Shown one piece after another: positions 19,416-30,985 of a stretch of 64,000 bases of DNA. Position 1 is the first letter of the stretch; the number at the start of each line of letters is the position of its first letter. A program made the translations under genes and the position numbers. The notes beneath the pieces were generated by a model. It was given only the letters and a program-made list of their open reading frames with translations. It did not search any database and was not told the origin of the DNA. Source of the stretch: an uncultured Algibacter sp. (GTDB lineage: Bacteria; Bacteroidota; Bacteroidia; Flavobacteriales; Flavobacteriaceae). The stretch covers positions 62,001 to 126,000 of the forward strand of contig NZ_CANKXG010000005.1 of the NCBI RefSeq assembly GCF_947487575.1, written 5' to 3'.

Positions 19416-21962
19416 TTAAGACTCAGTAGGCTTTTCGGCTTTTTCTATGCTAATACTTAATTCATCAGTTTTCTTATCTAAGTCTATTTTGATATTGTCT
19501 CCTTCTTGAAGATGTGATGCTACAATCTCTTCGGCTAAAGCGTCTTCAACATATTTCTGAATTGCTCTTTTTAATGGACGAGCGCCATATTGCTTGTCGA
19601 AACCTTTTTCGGCAATATAATCTTTAGCGCTATCGGTAAGCGTAAGGTTGTAACCTAAACCTGTAATTCTTGTTAAAAGTTTTTCTAATTCAATATCAAT
19701 AATTTTGTTGATGTCTTCTTTTTCCAAAGCATTAAAGACAACAACATCATCAATTCTATTTAAAAACTCAGGGGCAAACGATTTTTTTAGTGCATTTTCA
19801 ATAACGCTTCTAGCATTTGCATCTTCTTGTGCTTTTTGAGAAGAAGTACCAAAACCAATGCCTGTACCAAAATCTTTTAGTTTACGAGCACCAATATTAG
19901 AAGTCATGATAATAATTGTATTTCTGAAATCAATCTTTCTGCCTAAGCTATCAGTTAAGTAGCCATCGTCTAAAACTTGTAATAGCATATTAAATACATC
20001 AGGATGCGCTTTTTCAATTTCATCTAAAAGAATAACTGCATAAGGTTTACGTCTTACTTTCTCAGTTAATTGTCCGCCTTCTTCGTATCCAACATATCCT
20101 GGAGGTGCTCCAATTAATCTCGAAATAGCGAATTTTTCCATGTATTCACTCATGTCAATTCTAACTAAAGAATCTTCACTGTCAAATAACTCTCGAGATA
20201 ATACTTTGGCTAACTGTGTTTTACCAACACCAGTTTGGCCTAAAAATATAAATGAACCAATGGGTTTGTTTGGGTCTTTAAGTCCAGCTCGGTTACGCTG
20301 AATAGCTTTGACCACTTTTGCAACGGCCTCATCTTGACCAATCACTTTTCCTTTTATAAGTTCTGGTAGTTCGGCTAGTTTATTTATTTCGGTCTGAGCA
20401 ATTCTATTAACAGGAACGCCAGTCATCATTGAAACTACATCGGCTACGTTGTCTTCGGTAACAACTTCGCGATGTTGTTTGGTGTCTTCTTCCCATTTTT
20501 CTTGAGCAATTACTAAATCTTTTTCAATACGCTTTTCGTCATCTCTAAGCTTAGCAGCTTCTTCATACTTCTGTTTTCTAACAACGGCATTTTTCAATTC
20601 CTTGATATCTTCTAATTGCTTTTCAAGTTCAATAATTTGTTTGGGAACATCAATATTTGTTATGTGAACACGAGAGCCAGCTTCATCTAAAGCATCAATG
20701 GCTTTGTCTGGCAAAAAGCGCTCAGTCATGTATCTATTTGTTAATTTTACGCACGCCTCAATAGCACCTTGTGTATAATCAACATTATGGTGTTCTTCGT
20801 ATTTACCTTTTATGTTATTCAGGATTTCAATAGTCTCTTCAACTGTAGTTGGTTCAACAATAACCTTTTGGAAACGACGCTCTAAAGCGCCATCTTTCTC
20901 AATATACTGACGGTATTCATCTAAAGTTGTAGCGCCAATACATTGTATTTCACCTCTTGCTAGGGCTGGCTTAAACATGTTTGAAGCATCTAAACTACCA
21001 GTGGCGCCACCAGCACCAACAATGGTGTGTATTTCGTCAATGAATAAAATAACATCATCATTCTTTTCAAGCTCGTTCATTACGGCTTTCATACGTTCTT
21101 CAAATTGACCACGGTATTTAGTACCGGCAACTAAACTTGCTAAATCTAAAGTTACCACTCGTTTATTAAATAAAATACGTGACACTTTTCGTTTTACAAT
21201 TCTAAGAGCTAAACCTTCAGCGATGGCAGATTTACCAACGCCAGGTTCGCCAATTAAAAGCGGATTGTTTTTCTTTCTTCTGCTTAAAACCTGAGAAACG
21301 CGCTGAATTTCCTTTTCTCTGCCAACAACAGGGTCAAGTTTACCTTCTTCGGCTTGAGCTGTTAAATCGCGTCCAAAATTATCTAAAACGGGCGTTTTAG
21401 ATTTTTTATTAGTCTTTCCGGCAGGGTTGTTGAAAATATTGTCCTTGTTAGATTCTTCTTCAGGTATGTTGTCATCATCCTGGAATTCAGACTTTGGTTC
21501 TATATAATCGTTATCGTTTGTAATCATAAGTTTAAATTGTTCTTTAACATTGTCATAGTCAACTTTTAGCTTATTTAAAAGCTTAGTAGTGGGGTCGTTT
21601 TCATTTCTCAAAATACAAAGCAACAAATGTGCTGTATTAATTGAAGTGCTTTGAAATAACTTTGCTTCTAAGAAAGTTGTTTTTAAAGCACGTTCTGCTT
21701 GCCTTGTAAGATGTAAGTTCTTTTTTTGATTTGAAGCTACAGTAATATCTGGGTTAGCAGGGCTTAGTATTTCAACTTTTCTTCTTAGGTGATTTAAGTC
21801 TATATCTAAAGCGTTAAGTATATTTATTGCCTTTCCGTTTCCGTCACGCAAAAGACCAAGCATTAAGTGTTCTGTACCTATAAAATCATGACCTAAACGC
21901 AATGCTTCTTCTTTGCTGTAAGCAATAACATCTTTTACTCTTGGGGAAAAATTATCATCCAT
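19416..21962 (-). CDS. clpC: ATP-dependent Clp protease ATP-binding subunit ClpC
   Basis: Two AAA modules ([28 protein letters not shown]), Clp_N repeats, UVR region. Confidence 0.95.
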   Translation of the reverse strand: MDDNFSPRVKDVIAYSKEEALRLGHDFIGTEHLMLGLLRDGNGKAINILNALDIDLNHLRRKVEILSPANPDITVASNQKKNLHLTRQAERALKTTFLEAKLFQSTSINTAHLLLCILRNENDPTTKLLNKLKVDYDNVKEQFKLMITNDNDYIEPKSEFQDDDNIPEEESNKDNIFNNPAGKTNKKSKTPVLDNFGRDLTAQAEEGKLDPVVGREKEIQRVSQVLSRRKKNNPLLIGEPGVGKSAIAEGLALRIVKRKVSRILFNKRVVTLDLASLVAGTKYRGQFEERMKAVMNELEKNDDVILFIDEIHTIVGAGGATGSLDASNMFKPALARGEIQCIGATTLDEYRQYIEKDGALERRFQKVIVEPTTVEETIEILNNIKGKYEEHHNVDYTQGAIEACVKLTNRYMTERFLPDKAIDALDEAGSRVHITNIDVPKQIIELEKQLEDIKELKNAVVRKQKYEEAAKLRDDEKRIEKDLVIAQEKWEEDTKQHREVVTEDNVADVVSMMTGVPVNRIAQTEINKLAELPELIKGKVIGQDEAVAKVVKAIQRNRAGLKDPNKPIGSFIFLGQTGVGKTQLAKVLSRELFDSEDSLVRIDMSEYMEKFAISRLIGAPPGYVGYEEGGQLTEKVRRKPYAVILLDEIEKAHPDVFNMLLQVLDDGYLTDSLGRKIDFRNTIIIMTSNIGARKLKDFGTGIGFGTSSQKAQEDANARSVIENALKKSFAPEFLNRIDDVVVFNALEKEDINKIIDIELEKLLTRITGLGYNLTLTDSAKDYIAEKGFDKQYGARPLKRAIQKYVEDALAEEIVASHLQEGDNIKIDLDKKTDELSISIEKAEKPTES

Positions 21963-22223
21963 AAATCGTGTCCTTTCTGCATTAAAAATAGTAAAACATT
22001 TTAACTAAAGTCAAAAACCATACCTAAAAATGTTAGCATCGTGCTAATTGACGAAAAAATCTTTATAAAATCAAAATATTTGCTTCTATACTTATTAACC
22101 AAATAAGTCGTTAAAATTGTTAATAAATAACATTAAAAAGCAAGCCTGATAGTCTTACTGTGATTGTCGGAATTCTTATATTAGCATGTTTGGAAAATTA
22201 CATAAAACTAAATTAAATTATTT

Positions 22224-24797
22224 ATGGCAGAAGGAGAAAAATTAATCCCTATTAATATTGAAGATGAGATGAAATCGGCTTACATTGATTATTCAATGTC
22301 AGTCATTGTGTCACGTGCTTTACCAGATGTAAGAGATGGTTTAAAACCAGTTCATAGACGTGTGCTTTATGGTATGCATGAATTAGGTGTTAGAGCAAGT
22401 TCAGCACATAAAAAGTCCGCAAGAATAGTTGGAGAGGTTTTAGGTAAGTATCATCCACATGGTGACACCTCGGTTTATGATGCTATGGTTCGTATGGCTC
22501 AAGAATGGAGTTTACGATACATGCTTGTAGATGGGCAAGGTAACTTTGGATCTATTGATGGTGATAGTCCTGCTGCAATGCGTTACACAGAAGCGCGTAT
22601 GCGTAAGATTTCTGAAGACATGTTGGCAGATATTGATAAGGAAACTGTAGATCATAAATTAAATTTCGATGATACTTTAGAAGAACCAACAGTTTTACCA
22701 ACGCGTATTCCTGGGCTTTTAGTAAATGGAGCTTCGGGTATTGCAGTAGGTATGGCTACAAATATGCCGCCTCACAATTTAACCGAGGTTGTTAATGGAA
22801 CAATAGCATATATTGAAAATAATGATATTGAAATTGATGAGCTTATACAGCATGTAAAAGCACCTGATTTTCCAACAGGAGGTACTATTTATGGTTATGA
22901 TGGTGTAAAAGATGCTTTTCATACAGGTAGAGGGCGCATAGTTATGCGAGCCAAAACCAATATTGAAGAGGTAAACGGGCGCGAATGCATCATCGTAGAT
23001 GAAATCCCTTACCAAGTGAATAAGGCAGATATGATTAAGAAAACTGCTGACTTGGTTAACGATAAAAAACTAGAGGGTATTTCTCTTATTCGTGATGAAT
23101 CTGACAGAAACGGAATGCGTATAGTTTACGTATTAAAACGTGATGCAATTCCTAATATCGTATTAAATAAACTATTTAAGTATACTGCGTTACAATCCTC
23201 ATTTAGTGTGAATAACATCGCATTGGTTAATGGTCGTCCACAGTTATTAAACTTAAAAGAATTAATTCATTATTTCGTAGAGCATAGACATGAGGTTGTT
23301 GTAAGACGAACGACTTACGAATTACGGAAAGCGGAAGAAAGAGCACATATATTAGAAGGTCTAATCATTGCTTCTGATAATATTGATGAAGTTATAAAGA
23401 TTATTAGAGCATCTTCAAACGCAGATGAAGCTAGAAACAACTTAATTGAACGTTTTAAACTCTCTGAAATTCAAGCTAAAGCAATAGTTGAGATGAGACT
23501 GCGCCAGCTTACTGGTTTAGAGCAGGATAAGCTAAGGTCAGAGTACGAGGAAATTATGAAAACCATCATCGATTTAAAAGATATCTTAGACAAGAAAGAA
23601 CGTCGAATGGATATTATAAAAGGTGAGTTAGAAGTTGTTAGAGATAAATATGGAGATGAGCGTCGTTCAGTAATTGAATATGCAGGTGGAGACTTGAGTA
23701 TAGAAGATATGATTCCTAACGAAAAAGTGGTTATCACAATTTCTCATGCAGGGTATATTAAACGTACATCTTTAACAGAGTACAAAACACAGAATAGAGG
23801 AGGTGTTGGCCAAAAAGCATCAACTACTCGTAATGAAGACTTCTTAGAACATTTATTTGTGGGAACAAACCATCAATATATGTTATTCTTTACGCAAAAA
23901 GGAAAATGTTTCTGGATGCGTGTTTACGAAATTCCAGAAGGTAGTAAAACATCAAAAGGTAGAGCAATTCAAAATCTTATAAATATTGAGCAAGACGATA
24001 AAGTAATGGCTTTCATTTGTACTCAAGATTTAAAAGATGAAGAATATATTAACAATCATTATGTAATCATGGCTACTAAAAAAGGTCAGGTTAAGAAAAC
24101 ATCATTAGAGCAATATTCTCGTCCAAGAACAAATGGTATTAATGCTATAACAATTAAGGATGATGATGTTTTATTAGAAGCTAAACTTACAACTGGCGAA
24201 AGTCAAGTCATGTTAGCATTAAAATCTGGTAAAGCTATTCGTTTTGAAGAAGCTAAAACAAGACCAATGGGACGTGGAGCATCAGGAGTAAGAGGTATTC
24301 GTCTTCAAGATGAAAAAACGGATGAAGTAATTGGTATGATTGCTGTTGATGATATGGAAAGTAATGTCCTTGTTGTGTCTGAGAACGGTTATGGCAAACG
24401 TTCTAGTTTAGAAGACTATCGTATTACCAATCGAGGTGGAAAAGGTGTTAAAACTATTTCTATTACAGAAAAAACGGGGAATTTAGTATCGATAAAGAAT
24501 GTTACCGATGATGATGATTTAATGATTATCAATAAATCTGGAATAGCGATTAGAATGGCTGTAAAAGATTTAAGAGTTATGGGACGCGCAACTCAAGGGG
24601 TTAAATTAATTAACCTTAAAGGGAATGACTCTATAGCGGCCGTTGCAAAAGTAATGCATGATGAAGATGAAGTAGAATTGGATGATGATGGCAATGTAAT
24701 AGTTTCTGAAGCTGCGGAAGGTATTGATAACACTGATGTTTCAGAAGATGGCACAACTCTTGATAATGATATAAACGATAATAACACTGAATCTTAA
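22224..24797 (+). CDS. gyrA: DNA gyrase subunit A
   Basis: [48 protein letters not shown]; beta-pinwheel CTD; acidic tail. Confidence 0.96.
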   Translation: MAEGEKLIPINIEDEMKSAYIDYSMSVIVSRALPDVRDGLKPVHRRVLYGMHELGVRASSAHKKSARIVGEVLGKYHPHGDTSVYDAMVRMAQEWSLRYMLVDGQGNFGSIDGDSPAAMRYTEARMRKISEDMLADIDKETVDHKLNFDDTLEEPTVLPTRIPGLLVNGASGIAVGMATNMPPHNLTEVVNGTIAYIENNDIEIDELIQHVKAPDFPTGGTIYGYDGVKDAFHTGRGRIVMRAKTNIEEVNGRECIIVDEIPYQVNKADMIKKTADLVNDKKLEGISLIRDESDRNGMRIVYVLKRDAIPNIVLNKLFKYTALQSSFSVNNIALVNGRPQLLNLKELIHYFVEHRHEVVVRRTTYELRKAEERAHILEGLIIASDNIDEVIKIIRASSNADEARNNLIERFKLSEIQAKAIVEMRLRQLTGLEQDKLRSEYEEIMKTIIDLKDILDKKERRMDIIKGELEVVRDKYGDERRSVIEYAGGDLSIEDMIPNEKVVITISHAGYIKRTSLTEYKTQNRGGVGQKASTTRNEDFLEHLFVGTNHQYMLFFTQKGKCFWMRVYEIPEGSKTSKGRAIQNLINIEQDDKVMAFICTQDLKDEEYINNHYVIMATKKGQVKKTSLEQYSRPRTNGINAITIKDDDVLLEAKLTTGESQVMLALKSGKAIRFEEAKTRPMGRGASGVRGIRLQDEKTDEVIGMIAVDDMESNVLVVSENGYGKRSSLEDYRITNRGGKGVKTISITEKTGNLVSIKNVTDDDDLMIINKSGIAIRMAVKDLRVMGRATQGVKLINLKGNDSIAAVAKVMHDEDEVELDDDGNVIVSEAAEGIDNTDVSEDGTTLDNDINDNNTES

Positions 24798-24814
24798 ACT
24801 TAATATTAATTACA

Positions 24815-26068
24815 ATGAAAAAACAATTAATCATAGCTTTAGCTGTTTCAATAAGTGCATTTTCATTTGCACAGAAGAAAGAATTGAAAACTGTCGAGAA
24901 AGCTATTAAAAACAACAATTTTGCAGAGGCTAAAGTAGCTATTACTCAAGCAGAAGGATTGCTTTCTGTTATGGATGAAAAATCTAAAGCAAAATTTTAT
25001 TATTTAAAAGGGCAAGCTTTATACGCTAATGGAAAAGGGTCTATTGCAGATATTGATTTAGCTCTCGAAAGCTTAGGAAATGTAAATGGAGCTTACGAAT
25101 CTGAAACTGCTATTTTAAAGCAAAACATGGCAAATGGATTGTTAACAAATGGGAACTCTGCTTATGAAAAGAAAGATTATTCAAAAGCTTCGAATTATTT
25201 TGAAAAGGCATATAGAGTTTCTCAAAAAGATACTGTTTATCTTTATTATGCTGCTGCTACGGCTATAAACGTAAAAGAATATGATAGAGCTTTGGGTATT
25301 TATGAAGAGCTTAAAGAGTTAGGCTATACTGGAATTGTAAAAGAATATTTTGCTACCGATAAAGAGTCTGGTAAAGAAGTGGTTTTGGATAAAGGAACAC
25401 GTGATATATTCGTTAAAGGGGGAAGTCATATTAATCCCGGAGAGCGTTTTAGTGATTCTAAAAAACCTGAGATTGTTAAAAATGTAGCTCTAATTTATAT
25501 ATCTAATGGAGATAATGAAAAAGCACTTACGGCAATTAAAGATGCTAGAGCTGAAAACCCTGAAAATGTTGATTTAATTGTTAATGAAGCTAATATTTAT
25601 TTACAATTAAAAGATGAAACCAAGTTCAAAGAGTTAATAGAAGAAGCGCTTGTTAAAGATCCTGAGAATGCAATTTTGCACTATAATGTTGGCGTAGTTA
25701 ATATGAAAAAAGGAGATGTAGAGTCTGCTAAAAAGTCTTTTGAAAAAGTACTGAGTATTGACCCTGCGTATTCTGATGCAGCATTAAATCTTTCAAATCT
25801 TTATATTGAGAAAGGTAATGTAGTTATTGAAGATATGGGTAATTTAGGAATGAGTAAAGCTGATGATGCCAAATATGAAACTTTGAAAGTTGAAAAAAAT
25901 AATTTATTTCAAAATGGCGCGGATGTTTTAATTGATTTTATGAGTAAAAACCCAGATGCTAATTCTGATATTTTAACGCAATTAAAAAATATTTATCTAG
26001 CTCTAGGTGAATCGGGTAAAGCAAAAGATATTGAAGCTAAAATTGACGCTATGGGTGGTGGTCAGTAA
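24815..26068 (+). CDS. Tetratricopeptide repeat protein
   Basis: Signal peptide and multiple TPR units (e.g. AILHYNVGVVNMKKGDVESAKKSFEKVLSIDP). Confidence 0.9.
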   Translation: MKKQLIIALAVSISAFSFAQKKELKTVEKAIKNNNFAEAKVAITQAEGLLSVMDEKSKAKFYYLKGQALYANGKGSIADIDLALESLGNVNGAYESETAILKQNMANGLLTNGNSAYEKKDYSKASNYFEKAYRVSQKDTVYLYYAAATAINVKEYDRALGIYEELKELGYTGIVKEYFATDKESGKEVVLDKGTRDIFVKGGSHINPGERFSDSKKPEIVKNVALIYISNGDNEKALTAIKDARAENPENVDLIVNEANIYLQLKDETKFKELIEEALVKDPENAILHYNVGVVNMKKGDVESAKKSFEKVLSIDPAYSDAALNLSNLYIEKGNVVIEDMGNLGMSKADDAKYETLKVEKNNLFQNGADVLIDFMSKNPDANSDILTQLKNIYLALGESGKAKDIEAKIDAMGGGQ

Positions 26069-26094
26069 GAAACCTTGAACCATTAAATATATAA

Positions 26095-26127
26095 AAAATG
26101 CCGCTAAATTTAATTAGCGGCATTTTT
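26095..26127. terminator. Bidirectional rho-independent terminator
   Basis: AAAAATGCCGCTAAATTTAATTAGCGGCATTTTTT. Confidence 0.8.
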
Positions 26128-26876
26128 TATACGATTTTTTTAATGACACGTAGTTTGTGTGTATGCATGTTTTTTTCAACATTATAAATTCCAGAATGAT
26201 CTAAGCGGTCAATTCTTACCTTGCCGTGGGCATGTATTATATAATTGTCTTTCATGATAATACCAACATGAATTATGGTGCCCTCGTTATTATCAAAAAA
26301 TGCTAAATCTCCAGGTTCACTTTCTTCAATAAAACTTAGTGCTTCACCTTGTGTAGCTTGTTGCGACGCATCGCGTAATAATTTGTAACCATTAAGTTTG
26401 TAAACCATTTGAGTAAAGCCAGAACAGTCAATTCCAAAAGGTGTTTTTCCTCCCCATAAATATGGAGTGTTTAGAAAAGTAAATGAGGTTGAAATGATAT
26501 TCGCTTTTTCTAATTTTTTATTTATAATATTTCCATCATATTTATGATTTAAAATGGAAAGTCCATTTAAACTAGAGCCAATAGTAATTGGGAATAACTG
26601 TTTGTTTTTATCTTCAATAAACTCAACTAAATCTGTAGATAATTTTGGTGTTTCTTTATTGAGTAATTTATATTGGTCTTCAGAGATATTTTTATATTGT
26701 TTGTTATCCACCCAGCCTTCATATTTATCAAAAGCTAACCTTATTTTACTCCACTGTTTTCGTTGCTCTAAAATTTTAAAAAAGTCACCGTAAATAACTT
26801 GTGAAACCAATTCACTAGTGTCTGCTGGTTCATTTCGAAGCGGAACAATGCTTAAATTACAAATACCGTATTGCAT
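26127..26876 (-). CDS. C40 family peptidase (NlpC/P60 with SH3-like domain)
   Basis: PYLWGGKTPFGIDCSGFTQMVY; GDLAFFDNNEGTIIHVGI; HAHGKV. Confidence 0.93.
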   Translation of the reverse strand: MQYGICNLSIVPLRNEPADTSELVSQVIYGDFFKILEQRKQWSKIRLAFDKYEGWVDNKQYKNISEDQYKLLNKETPKLSTDLVEFIEDKNKQLFPITIGSSLNGLSILNHKYDGNIINKKLEKANIISTSFTFLNTPYLWGGKTPFGIDCSGFTQMVYKLNGYKLLRDASQQATQGEALSFIEESEPGDLAFFDNNEGTIIHVGIIMKDNYIIHAHGKVRIDRLDHSGIYNVEKNMHTHKLRVIKKIV

Positions 26877-26884
26877 TAATACTT

Positions 26885-28066
26885 TTAGTTTCGTTCAATA
26901 ATCATTGCCGAAGCACCACCACCTCCATTACAAATTGCAGCGGCACCAATTTTAGCATTATTTTGTTCTAGTACATTTAATAATGTAATTAGAATTCTAA
27001 CACCAGAACATCCAAGTGGATGCCCTAAAGAAACAGCGCCTCCATTTACGTTTACGTTTTTATCTGTTAGTCCTAAAATTTTCATATTTGCCAAACCAAC
27101 AACAGCAAAAGCTTCATTAAATTCAAAAAAATCAACATCGTTAATTGTAATTCCAGCTTTATCAAGAGCCTTAGGAAGGGCTTTTGCAGGAGCTGTTGTA
27201 AACCATTCTGGTTCATGAGCAGCATCAGCATAACTTTTTATTGTTGCAATCGGTTTTAAACCTAACTCATCTGCTTTCTCTTTACTCATAAGAATCATAG
27301 CCCCAGCACCATCATTTATAGTTGATGCATTTGCTGCAGTTACGGTTCCGTCTTTAGAAAATGCAGGACGTAATTGGGGTATTTTATCCATCCTAACATT
27401 AGTATATTCTTCATCTTTATTAACAGTTATAGGCTCTCCTCGACGCTGAGGAACTTCAACAGGAATAACTTCATTATTGAATTTTCCAGCTTCCCAGGCA
27501 GCAGCAGATCTTTGATAAGACTTTATGGCATAGGCATCTTGATCTTCTCTAGAGAATTCATATTTAGAAGCACAGGCATCTGCGCATACACCCATAGCAT
27601 TTTCATTGTAAGCATCAACTAAACCGTCTTTTTGCATACCATCAATTAATGTGGCTGGACCAAATTTAGTTGAACTTCTTGCGTGTAGGTAATGAGGAAT
27701 AAGACTCATGTTTTCCATGCCACCAGCTACAATAACATTAGCGTCACCTAAAGCAATAGATTGTGCTGCTTGCATAACGGTTTTCATTCCAGATGCGCAA
27801 ACCTTATTTATGGTTGTACAAGGCACGGAATTTGGAATACCAGCGTAAATAGCAGCTTGCCTTGCTGGAGCTTGTCCTGTACCAGCTTGAACCACATTAC
27901 CCATTAAAACTTCTTCAACTAACGCTGGGCTTAAGTTTATTTTATCTAATGTACCTTTTATAGCAATAGCACCTAACTTAGGGGCAGGAACGCTAGATAA
28001 AGCACCCAAAAAACTTCCTATTGGAGTCCGTGCTGCAGAAACAATAACGACTTCTTTATTCATCAA
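26885..28066 (-). CDS. Acetyl-CoA C-acyltransferase (thiolase)
   Basis: INKVCASGMKTVM; NVNGGAVSLGHPLGCSGVRI; AAICNGGGGASAMIIER. Confidence 0.95.
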   Translation of the reverse strand: MMNKEVVIVSAARTPIGSFLGALSSVPAPKLGAIAIKGTLDKINLSPALVEEVLMGNVVQAGTGQAPARQAAIYAGIPNSVPCTTINKVCASGMKTVMQAAQSIALGDANVIVAGGMENMSLIPHYLHARSSTKFGPATLIDGMQKDGLVDAYNENAMGVCADACASKYEFSREDQDAYAIKSYQRSAAAWEAGKFNNEVIPVEVPQRRGEPITVNKDEEYTNVRMDKIPQLRPAFSKDGTVTAANASTINDGAGAMILMSKEKADELGLKPIATIKSYADAAHEPEWFTTAPAKALPKALDKAGITINDVDFFEFNEAFAVVGLANMKILGLTDKNVNVNGGAVSLGHPLGCSGVRILITLLNVLEQNNAKIGAAAICNGGGGASAMIIERN

Positions 28067-28181
28067 TCTAATGTTTTAATTTAGTCTATGCGAAAATAAC
28101 GATTTTTTAGTAGAAATTTATAAGATTAGATTATTATAAAAAATGGAGAAAGCTTATAAATTTATTACATTTGATTTCTAG

Positions 28182-30236
28182 ATGAAAGACCTTATAAATA
28201 AATTATACAGAAACCATTCCTTGATTTATAAAGGGTTATTGTTTATATGTACTACTTTTTTGATTGTATATTTATTTCCTAAAAGTGGAAAGTTTAAATA
28301 CAATTTTGAAAAAGGCAAGCCTTGGCAATCTGAGAGTTTGCAAGCTCCTTTTGACTTCGCCATTAAAAAGACCGCTAAAGAAATAGATTCTGAAAAAAAA
28401 GACATTGTAGATCATGCGGTGTTATATTTTGATTTAGACAATGCTATACAGAAAAAAATCAACGAAGCTTATAAAGAACAGTTTAAGGTTGTTTTTTCAG
28501 ATACCTTGCCAACACGTATTTCAAATAAATTATTTGATGCAGGTGAAACCATAATCTCAGAGTTATATAGGTATGGTGTTTTAAATGAAAATTATGATTT
28601 TGGTGAAGATAGGTCTGTAGTTATTCTTGCGGGAAGAGAAAAAAAGTATGATGGTTTTTATGTAAACTTAATTCAACAAAATGACGTTACAAGTGTTATA
28701 GAAGATGTGTTGTCTAAAAATAACCTGTCGAGTTTTAAAACGAATTATGTTTCATTGTTTTTTGATTTAATTGAACCTAATATAACATTCAATAAATCAT
28801 TTACCGATAAAGCGATTCAAGATGAATTAGGTAGAATTTCTTTTACAAGAGGAAGTGTTGCCAAAGAAACCTTAATTGTATCCAAAGGGGAAGTAGTTGA
28901 AGGCGATAAATATCAAAAATTAAAATCTTTACAGTCTGAATATGAGTCTCAGTTTTGGAATGAGGCTAATTATAATTGGGTTCTATTTGCGTACACTTTA
29001 TTAGTGGCTTTGGCTTTGTTAATGTTGCTTTTGTTTTTAAGAAAGTATAGACTTGAAGTTTTTGAGAATAACACAAAAGTAACCTTTATTTTTTTTAATA
29101 TATTATTAATGATATTCATTACAACGCTTGTAGTGAATTATGATTCAGCGTATATATATATAGTTCCAATTTGCATATTGCCGTTAGTGTTTAAAGCGTT
29201 TTTTGATGCACGATTAGGTTTGTTTGCTCATGTGCTTACTGTACTTTTATTAGGTTTTATAGTCCCTAATAGCTATGAGTATATGTTTTTACAAATTATA
29301 GCCGGAATTGTAACCATCTTAACCGTTTCTGAGTTATATAAACGTGCTAATTTGTTTATTTCAGTAGGCCAGATAACACTAATTTATATTATAGCTTATT
29401 TTGCTTTTTTTGTAATTCATGAAGGAAGTGTTGAAACACTTAAATGGGAAACATTTATATGGTTTATTTTATGTGGATTGGCAACCTTGTTTGTACAACC
29501 TTTAATTTATGCTTATGAAAAGTTATTCGGGTTAGTTTCAGATGTTTCTCTTTTAGAGTTGTCCGACACGAATTCTAAGTTACTTAAAGAGATGTCAAAT
29601 AAGGCGCCCGGAACTTTTCATCATTCTTTAAATGTAGCAAATTTAGCTGAAGCTTCTGCAAATGAAATTGGTGCAAATGCTATGCTGGTCAGAGTTGGAG
29701 CTTTGTATCATGATATAGGAAAAATGAAAAACCCAACGTACTATACCGAAAATCAATCAACTGGTATTAATCCTCATGATGAGTTATCATCTAAAGAAAG
29801 TGTAAAAATAATAATAGACCATGTTATCGATGGTATTGAAATAGCTAGGAAAAACAATTTACCAGATAGGGTAATTGATTTTATTAGAACGCATCATGGA
29901 ACAAGTGTAGTTTATTATTTTTATATGCAAGAGAAAAAGGGGTTTCCAGATGTGAAAGTTGATAAATTAGATTTTAGTTATCCAGGGCCAAAACCATTTA
30001 GTAAAGAGACTGCTATTTTAATGATGTGCGATAGTATTGAAGCAGCATCAAAAAGTCTGAAGGAACCTACTTCTACAAAAATTGAAGCATTTGTTGAAAA
30101 TATAATAAACAAGCAAATAGAAGAGGGGCAGTTTTTAAATGCTAATATCACTTTTAAAGAAATTCAATCCATAAAAAAAGTACTAAAATACAAGCTTGCA
30201 AATATTTACCATTTGCGAATTGAATACCCCGAATAA
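28182..30236 (+). CDS. 7TM receptor-type HDIG domain protein (PgpH-like)
   Basis: 7TM-HD extracellular domain, 7 TMs, HHSLNVANLAEASA..LYHDIGKMKNP..RTHHGT. Confidence 0.92.
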   Translation: MKDLINKLYRNHSLIYKGLLFICTTFLIVYLFPKSGKFKYNFEKGKPWQSESLQAPFDFAIKKTAKEIDSEKKDIVDHAVLYFDLDNAIQKKINEAYKEQFKVVFSDTLPTRISNKLFDAGETIISELYRYGVLNENYDFGEDRSVVILAGREKKYDGFYVNLIQQNDVTSVIEDVLSKNNLSSFKTNYVSLFFDLIEPNITFNKSFTDKAIQDELGRISFTRGSVAKETLIVSKGEVVEGDKYQKLKSLQSEYESQFWNEANYNWVLFAYTLLVALALLMLLLFLRKYRLEVFENNTKVTFIFFNILLMIFITTLVVNYDSAYIYIVPICILPLVFKAFFDARLGLFAHVLTVLLLGFIVPNSYEYMFLQIIAGIVTILTVSELYKRANLFISVGQITLIYIIAYFAFFVIHEGSVETLKWETFIWFILCGLATLFVQPLIYAYEKLFGLVSDVSLLELSDTNSKLLKEMSNKAPGTFHHSLNVANLAEASANEIGANAMLVRVGALYHDIGKMKNPTYYTENQSTGINPHDELSSKESVKIIIDHVIDGIEIARKNNLPDRVIDFIRTHHGTSVVYYFYMQEKKGFPDVKVDKLDFSYPGPKPFSKETAILMMCDSIEAASKSLKEPTSTKIEAFVENIINKQIEEGQFLNANITFKEIQSIKKVLKYKLANIYHLRIEYPE

Positions 30237-30336
30237 ATTCTAGAAAAAAACGAGGAAAATGTTTGTGTTGTTTAAGATGAAAAACTAAATTTGCATCCGC
30301 ATTTAAATTAAGTGCTTAGTTTATATTGAAATTATT

Positions 30337-30425
30337 GGAGAGGTGCCTGAGTGGCCGAAAGGAGCGGTTTGCTAAATCGTCGTACCTAGAAATAGGTACC
30401 CAGGGTTCGAATCCCTGTCTCTCCG
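30337..30425 (+). tRNA. tRNA-Ser (anticodon GCT)
   Basis: Cloverleaf: GGAGAGG acceptor, loop TTGCTAA, long variable arm, GGTTCGAATCC T-arm. Confidence 0.95.
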
Positions 30426-30447
30426 CAAATTATTAAGATAACCATTT

Positions 30448-30522
30448 CGGGGTGTAGCGTAGCCCGGTTATCGCGCCGCGTTTGGGACGCGGAGGTCGCA
30501 GGTTCGAATCCTGCCACCCCGA
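30448..30522 (+). tRNA. tRNA-Pro (anticodon TGG)
   Basis: CGGGGTG/CACCCCG acceptor, CCGCG-TTTGGGA-CGCGG anticodon arm. Confidence 0.95.
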
Positions 30523-30549
30523 CAAATTAATAATTAATTTAATTCAAGT

Positions 30550-30584
30550 CCTTGATAACTATATGATTGTCAAGGATTTTTTTT
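30550..30584 (+). terminator. Terminator downstream of tRNA-Pro
   Basis: TCCTTGATAACTATATGATTGTCAAGGATTTTTTTT. Confidence 0.65.
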
Positions 30585-30985
30585 GTGTTATGCTGTTGTT
30601 TGGTATTTAATAGATAGTTTTTATTTATAAGTTAACTTTAGCATTTTTAATCAATAATTTTTGTGAATTTATTCAACTTCTAAATAGTATTTATTAGTAA
30701 ATATTATAGTGGGCACTTCAAATATTAAAATGAAAAACTAATAAAAAAGGAAACCAAAACCTTTAAGTCATTTTTATTTCAATTGATGATTAATCCAACG
30801 AAGTTAATTAATCGTTACTTTAACACTTTTATAAATAGTTGATTTAGAAATCTTTCGTTTTTTTTAGTAATAAAATAACCAAAACACATTTAGATTTTGA
30901 TATAATATTATTATAGCTAAAGACTCTTATGTATCTTTAGAATTTTTAGTATTTTCGAGGTTTCTTAATAATAAGCTATTAATAA

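Noticed and set aside
22224-24797. GyrA Thr at the Ser83-equivalent position ([10 protein letters not shown]) as a resistance mutation
   Set aside because: Ser or Thr at this position is a normal susceptible-type residue; no evidence for quinolone resistance.
24593-24918. Minus-strand ORFs over the gyrA tail and TPR gene start
   Set aside because: Antisense to gyrA and the TPR gene; Ser- or His-rich low-complexity products.
30523-30985. Non-coding 460-nt AT-rich gap as a possible hidden gene or ncRNA
   Set aside because: Only a terminator hairpin after tRNA-Pro stands out; no coding frame or extended pairing could be supported by eye.
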